A stretch of DNA of 64,000 nt from Pseudomonas sp. dw_612. GTDB taxonomy: Bacteria > Pseudomonadota > Gammaproteobacteria > Pseudomonadales > Pseudomonadaceae. Positions within the stretch are counted from its first letter, which is position 1. Each line of letters opens with the position of its first letter. A program made the position numbers and the translations under genes. A model generated the notes under the pieces. The model was not told the DNA's origin. It saw nothing but the letters and a program-made list of their open reading frames with translations, and did no database searches. The stretch is taken from positions 124,001 through 188,000 of the forward strand of contig NZ_JAAVVC010000007.1 in the NCBI RefSeq assembly GCF_018449725.1, written 5' to 3'. Shown here one piece after another: positions 61,723-64,000 of the stretch.

Positions 61723-64000
61723 TTACTCCAACACCCACTCCGCCAACTTCCCTGTCACCTGCGTCATCAACACATTCTCGACATCCCTTGCACCCGCCGC
61801 ACTGCACTTGGCCAACACCGCCTGCACAATCCCGGCATCAAACTCAAACTGCTTGCCGGTCGCGGCTTTGTACCGACCGCGCAATTTCTCAAGCTTGGCC
61901 AACACAATCCCTTCCAGCGTCGCCTCATCCAGCGGCCGATACGCGACCACCGTCATCCGGGCCAGAAACGCTGGCCTGAATGCTTGCAGCAACACCTTAT
62001 GCAGCGCTTCGTTAAACGCATCGGTGCCGAGTTGCGCCACCGGCGTATCCAGCAACAACTCCGCCCCGACATTACTGGTGGCCAACATCACCGTGTTTTT
62101 GAAATCCACCACTAACCCGGTTCCGTCCTCCATCACGCCCTTATCGAACACGTTGTAAAACGCCTCCAACACATCCGGATGCGCTTTCTCGATTTCATCC
62201 AGCAACACCACCGAATAGGGCTTGCGCCGCACGGCTTCCGTCAGCACACCACCACTGCCATAACCGACATAGCCGGGCGGGGCGCCTTTGAGTTGGCTGA
62301 CGGTGTGGGCTTCCTGGTATTCGGAGAGGTTGATGCTGATCAGGTTGCGTTCGCCGCCGTACAACGCGTCGGCCAAGGCATACGCGGTTTCGGTTTTACC
62401 CACGCCGGTGGGGCCGACCAGCAGGAACACGCCGACCGGTTTTTGCGGGTCGGTGAGGCCGGCGCGGTAGGCTTGCAAGCGCTGGGCGATGGTGCCGAGG
62501 GCGATGCTTTGGCCCATCACGCGTTGGCCCATGCGTTGGCCGAGGGTGCGCACGGCGTGGGCTTCGTCGGCGAGCATTTTGCCGACCGGGATGCCGGTCC
62601 AGCCGGCGATCACGGCGGCGACGGTTTTGGTGTCGACCTGTTCCGGCACCAGCGGATCGTCCTGGCGAATCGCGTCGAGCCCGGCTTCCAGGCGCACCAG
62701 TTCGGCGGCCAGGTGATCGATGCGGCTGTCGATGTTTTCGTCGGGTTTATCGCTGTCGGCGCGTTCGCTCAGGGCGAGCAGTTCGCGACGGGTTTCCAGC
62801 AGTTCGCGCACGGCGACCCGTTCTTCGTTCCAGCGGGTTTCCAGTTCGCGAATGGCCTGCACGTTGCTGATGGATTCGCTTTCCAGCAGGGTGATGCGTT
62901 CGCGGTGATCGAGCCCGGTGGCTTGTTCCCGGCGCAGGCGTTCGACTTCATCCTTGAGGCTATTCTGTCGATGCCGCAGGCTTTCCAGCGGTGGCGGCAC
63001 GTCGTGTTGACCGAGGGCGACCCGGGCGCACGCGGTGTCGAGCACGCTGATGGCTTTGTCCGGCAGTTGTCGGCCGGAGATGTAGCGGTGGGACAGTTTC
63101 ACCGCTTCATGAATCGCCGCGTCCAGCACCTGTACACCGTGATGTTGTTCGAGTTTCGCCGCGACGCCACGCAGCATTTCCACGGCGGTGATTTCGTCTG
63201 GCTCTTCGACTTGCACCAGTTGAAAACGCCTCGCCAATGCCGGGTCTTTCTCGAAGTATTTTTTGTACTCCAGCCACGTGGTGGCGGCCAGCGTTCGCAA
63301 CTCGCCACGAGCGAGCGCCGGTTTCAGCAGGTTGGCCGCGTCGCTGCCACCTTCCGCGCCACCAGCACCGATCAGGGTGTGAGCTTCGTCGATGAACAAA
63401 ATGATCGGTTTCTCGGCACTGCGCACCGCGTCGATCACACCTTTTAGGCGCTGCTCGAATTCGCCTTTGACCCCGGCACCGGCCTGCAACAACCCGAGGT
63501 CGAGCACCCGCAAACTGACTTCCTGCAACGACGGCGGTACATCCCCGGCGGCGATGCGCAGGGCCAGGCCTTCGACCACGGCAGTCTTGCCCACGCCGGG
63601 CGCGCCCACGAGGATCGGGTTGTTCTGCCGGCGCCGTAACAGGATGTCGATGCACTGACGAATCTCGCCATCGCGCCCGACGATGGGATCGATGCGCCCG
63701 GCATGGGCATCGGCGGTCAGGTCCTGGGTGTATTGATCGAGCACGGAATCCTGTTTGGGCGCTGATTGGCCCGGTGCCGAAGGACGCACGCCACCGACGT
63801 GTTCGCGGGAGCTTTCAGTCCATTCCAGCAGGTTGCTGCGCAGTGCCTCCCGGGGAATCTTCAACAACGATGAAGCGCTGTTGAGCAGCAAACTGCGGCG
63901 CTCATCGCGGTCGATCAACGCCAACAGCAGCAAGCCGGAACGAATGCTGTCCAGCCCCAATACGCTGGCCTGCACCACCGCGTCTTCCAGCAGCCCGGTG
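61723..64000 (-). CDS. clpV: Type VI secretion AAA+ ATPase ClpV (TssH), 5' end missing
   Basis: The frame is open to the right edge, so about 760 residues of the C-terminal part are visible. NBD1 has Walker [15 protein letters not shown] and Walker [17 protein letters not shown]; a ClpB-like middle coiled coil ([20 protein letters not shown]...) follows; NBD2 has [21 protein letters not shown] and [14 protein letters not shown]. ClpV disassembles contracted sheath tubes. The C-terminus GKLAEWVLE is conserved and is duplicated as a relic at 60026-60090. Other tss genes must lie to the right of the window. Confidence 0.95.
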   Translation of the reverse strand, partial: TGLLEDAVVQASVLGLDSIRSGLLLLALIDRDERRSLLLNSASSLLKIPREALRSNLLEWTESSREHVGGVRPSAPGQSAPKQDSVLDQYTQDLTADAHAGRIDPIVGRDGEIRQCIDILLRRRQNNPILVGAPGVGKTAVVEGLALRIAAGDVPPSLQEVSLRVLDLGLLQAGAGVKGEFEQRLKGVIDAVRSAEKPIILFIDEAHTLIGAGGAEGGSDAANLLKPALARGELRTLAATTWLEYKKYFEKDPALARRFQLVQVEEPDEITAVEMLRGVAAKLEQHHGVQVLDAAIHEAVKLSHRYISGRQLPDKAISVLDTACARVALGQHDVPPPLESLRHRQNSLKDEVERLRREQATGLDHRERITLLESESISNVQAIRELETRWNEERVAVRELLETRRELLALSERADSDKPDENIDSRIDHLAAELVRLEAGLDAIRQDDPLVPEQVDTKTVAAVIAGWTGIPVGKMLADEAHAVRTLGQRMGQRVMGQSIALGTIAQRLQAYRAGLTDPQKPVGVFLLVGPTGVGKTETAYALADALYGGERNLISINLSEYQEAHTVSQLKGAPPGYVGYGSGGVLTEAVRRKPYSVVLLDEIEKAHPDVLEAFYNVFDKGVMEDGTGLVVDFKNTVMLATSNVGAELLLDTPVAQLGTDAFNEALHKVLLQAFRPAFLARMTVVAYRPLDEATLEGIVLAKLEKLRGRYKAATGKQFEFDAGIVQAVLAKCSAAGARDVENVLMTQVTGKLAEWVLE

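Noticed and set aside
55046..64000. A complete type VI secretion cluster
   Set aside because: Only vgrG, a PAAR-like gene and clpV are visible; sheath, tube, baseplate and membrane genes are not in the window.

Overview
The window is chromosomal DNA of a Pseudomonas of the fluorescens/putida type. Evidence: GC-rich coding DNA, many REP-type palindromes around GGGAGCGGGCTTGCTCGCG, an OprD-family porin, a DUF1652 protein, and a gene order matching the pyrroloquinoline quinone (PQQ) alcohol-oxidation (ped/exa/pqq) locus known from P. putida and P. aeruginosa. No rRNA, tRNA, CRISPR array or intact insertion sequence was seen.

Bases 1-26037 form one PQQ-dependent alcohol/aldehyde oxidation island. 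It starts with a hybrid histidine kinase cut by the left edge and a PedR1/AgmR-type response regulator. Next come a CXXCW rhodanese-like exported protein, a PedA1A2BC-type ABC system, a small membrane ORF, and the kinase/regulator pair PedS2/PedR2. The divergent pair pedE (Ca-type quinoprotein dehydrogenase) and pedF (cytochrome c) follows, with pedG, a SoxYZ-like carrier and a metallo-hydrolase behind pedF. Then come pedH (lanthanide-type dehydrogenase, read from its D-Y-D motif), an aldehyde dehydrogenase, pqqABCDE, the Fe-type alcohol dehydrogenase ercA and a second hybrid kinase. A 16-base dyad related to AGTACCAAGGTAGTAA lies 65-135 bases ahead of each main transcription unit and is the best candidate for the local regulator's operator.

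Bases 26034-30415 are a uronate oxidation operon on the minus strand: porin, uronate dehydrogenase, SMP-30 lactonase, mutarotase-like protein. Bases 30709-33530 encode an EmrB/EmrA-like efflux pair. Bases 33636-34853 encode CopD and CopC. A GNAT acetyltransferase and a TetR regulator then lead into a reductive pyrimidine/hydantoin catabolism locus (36325-44149): preA, preT, dihydropyrimidinase, an NCS1 transporter and an N-carbamoyl-amino-acid amidohydrolase.

Bases 44193-54857 are a mixed stretch: a PhoD-like phosphatase, a divergent NmrA/LysR pair lying between two copies of a 72-base repeat, a PAS-LuxR regulator, a possible leader peptide ahead of a DUF1652 protein, a small lipoprotein, a TRIC-type channel, a Gfo/Idh/MocA oxidoreductase with a doubled operator, a MITE-like inverted-repeat element, an SDR and an acyl-CoA-type phosphotransferase-family protein.

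Bases 55046-64000 are the edge of a type VI secretion locus: PAAR-like protein, YwqK/MORN-repeat protein, VgrG and ClpV (cut by the right edge). Between vgrG and clpV lie two unusual genes: a GC-poor flavoprotein-like gene and an exported protein with a single CXXCH haem motif. A decayed second copy of the clpV 3' end sits between them, which marks the region as rearranged. This interval and the quinoprotein 'relay' genes (13772-15491) are the parts whose biology is least explained.
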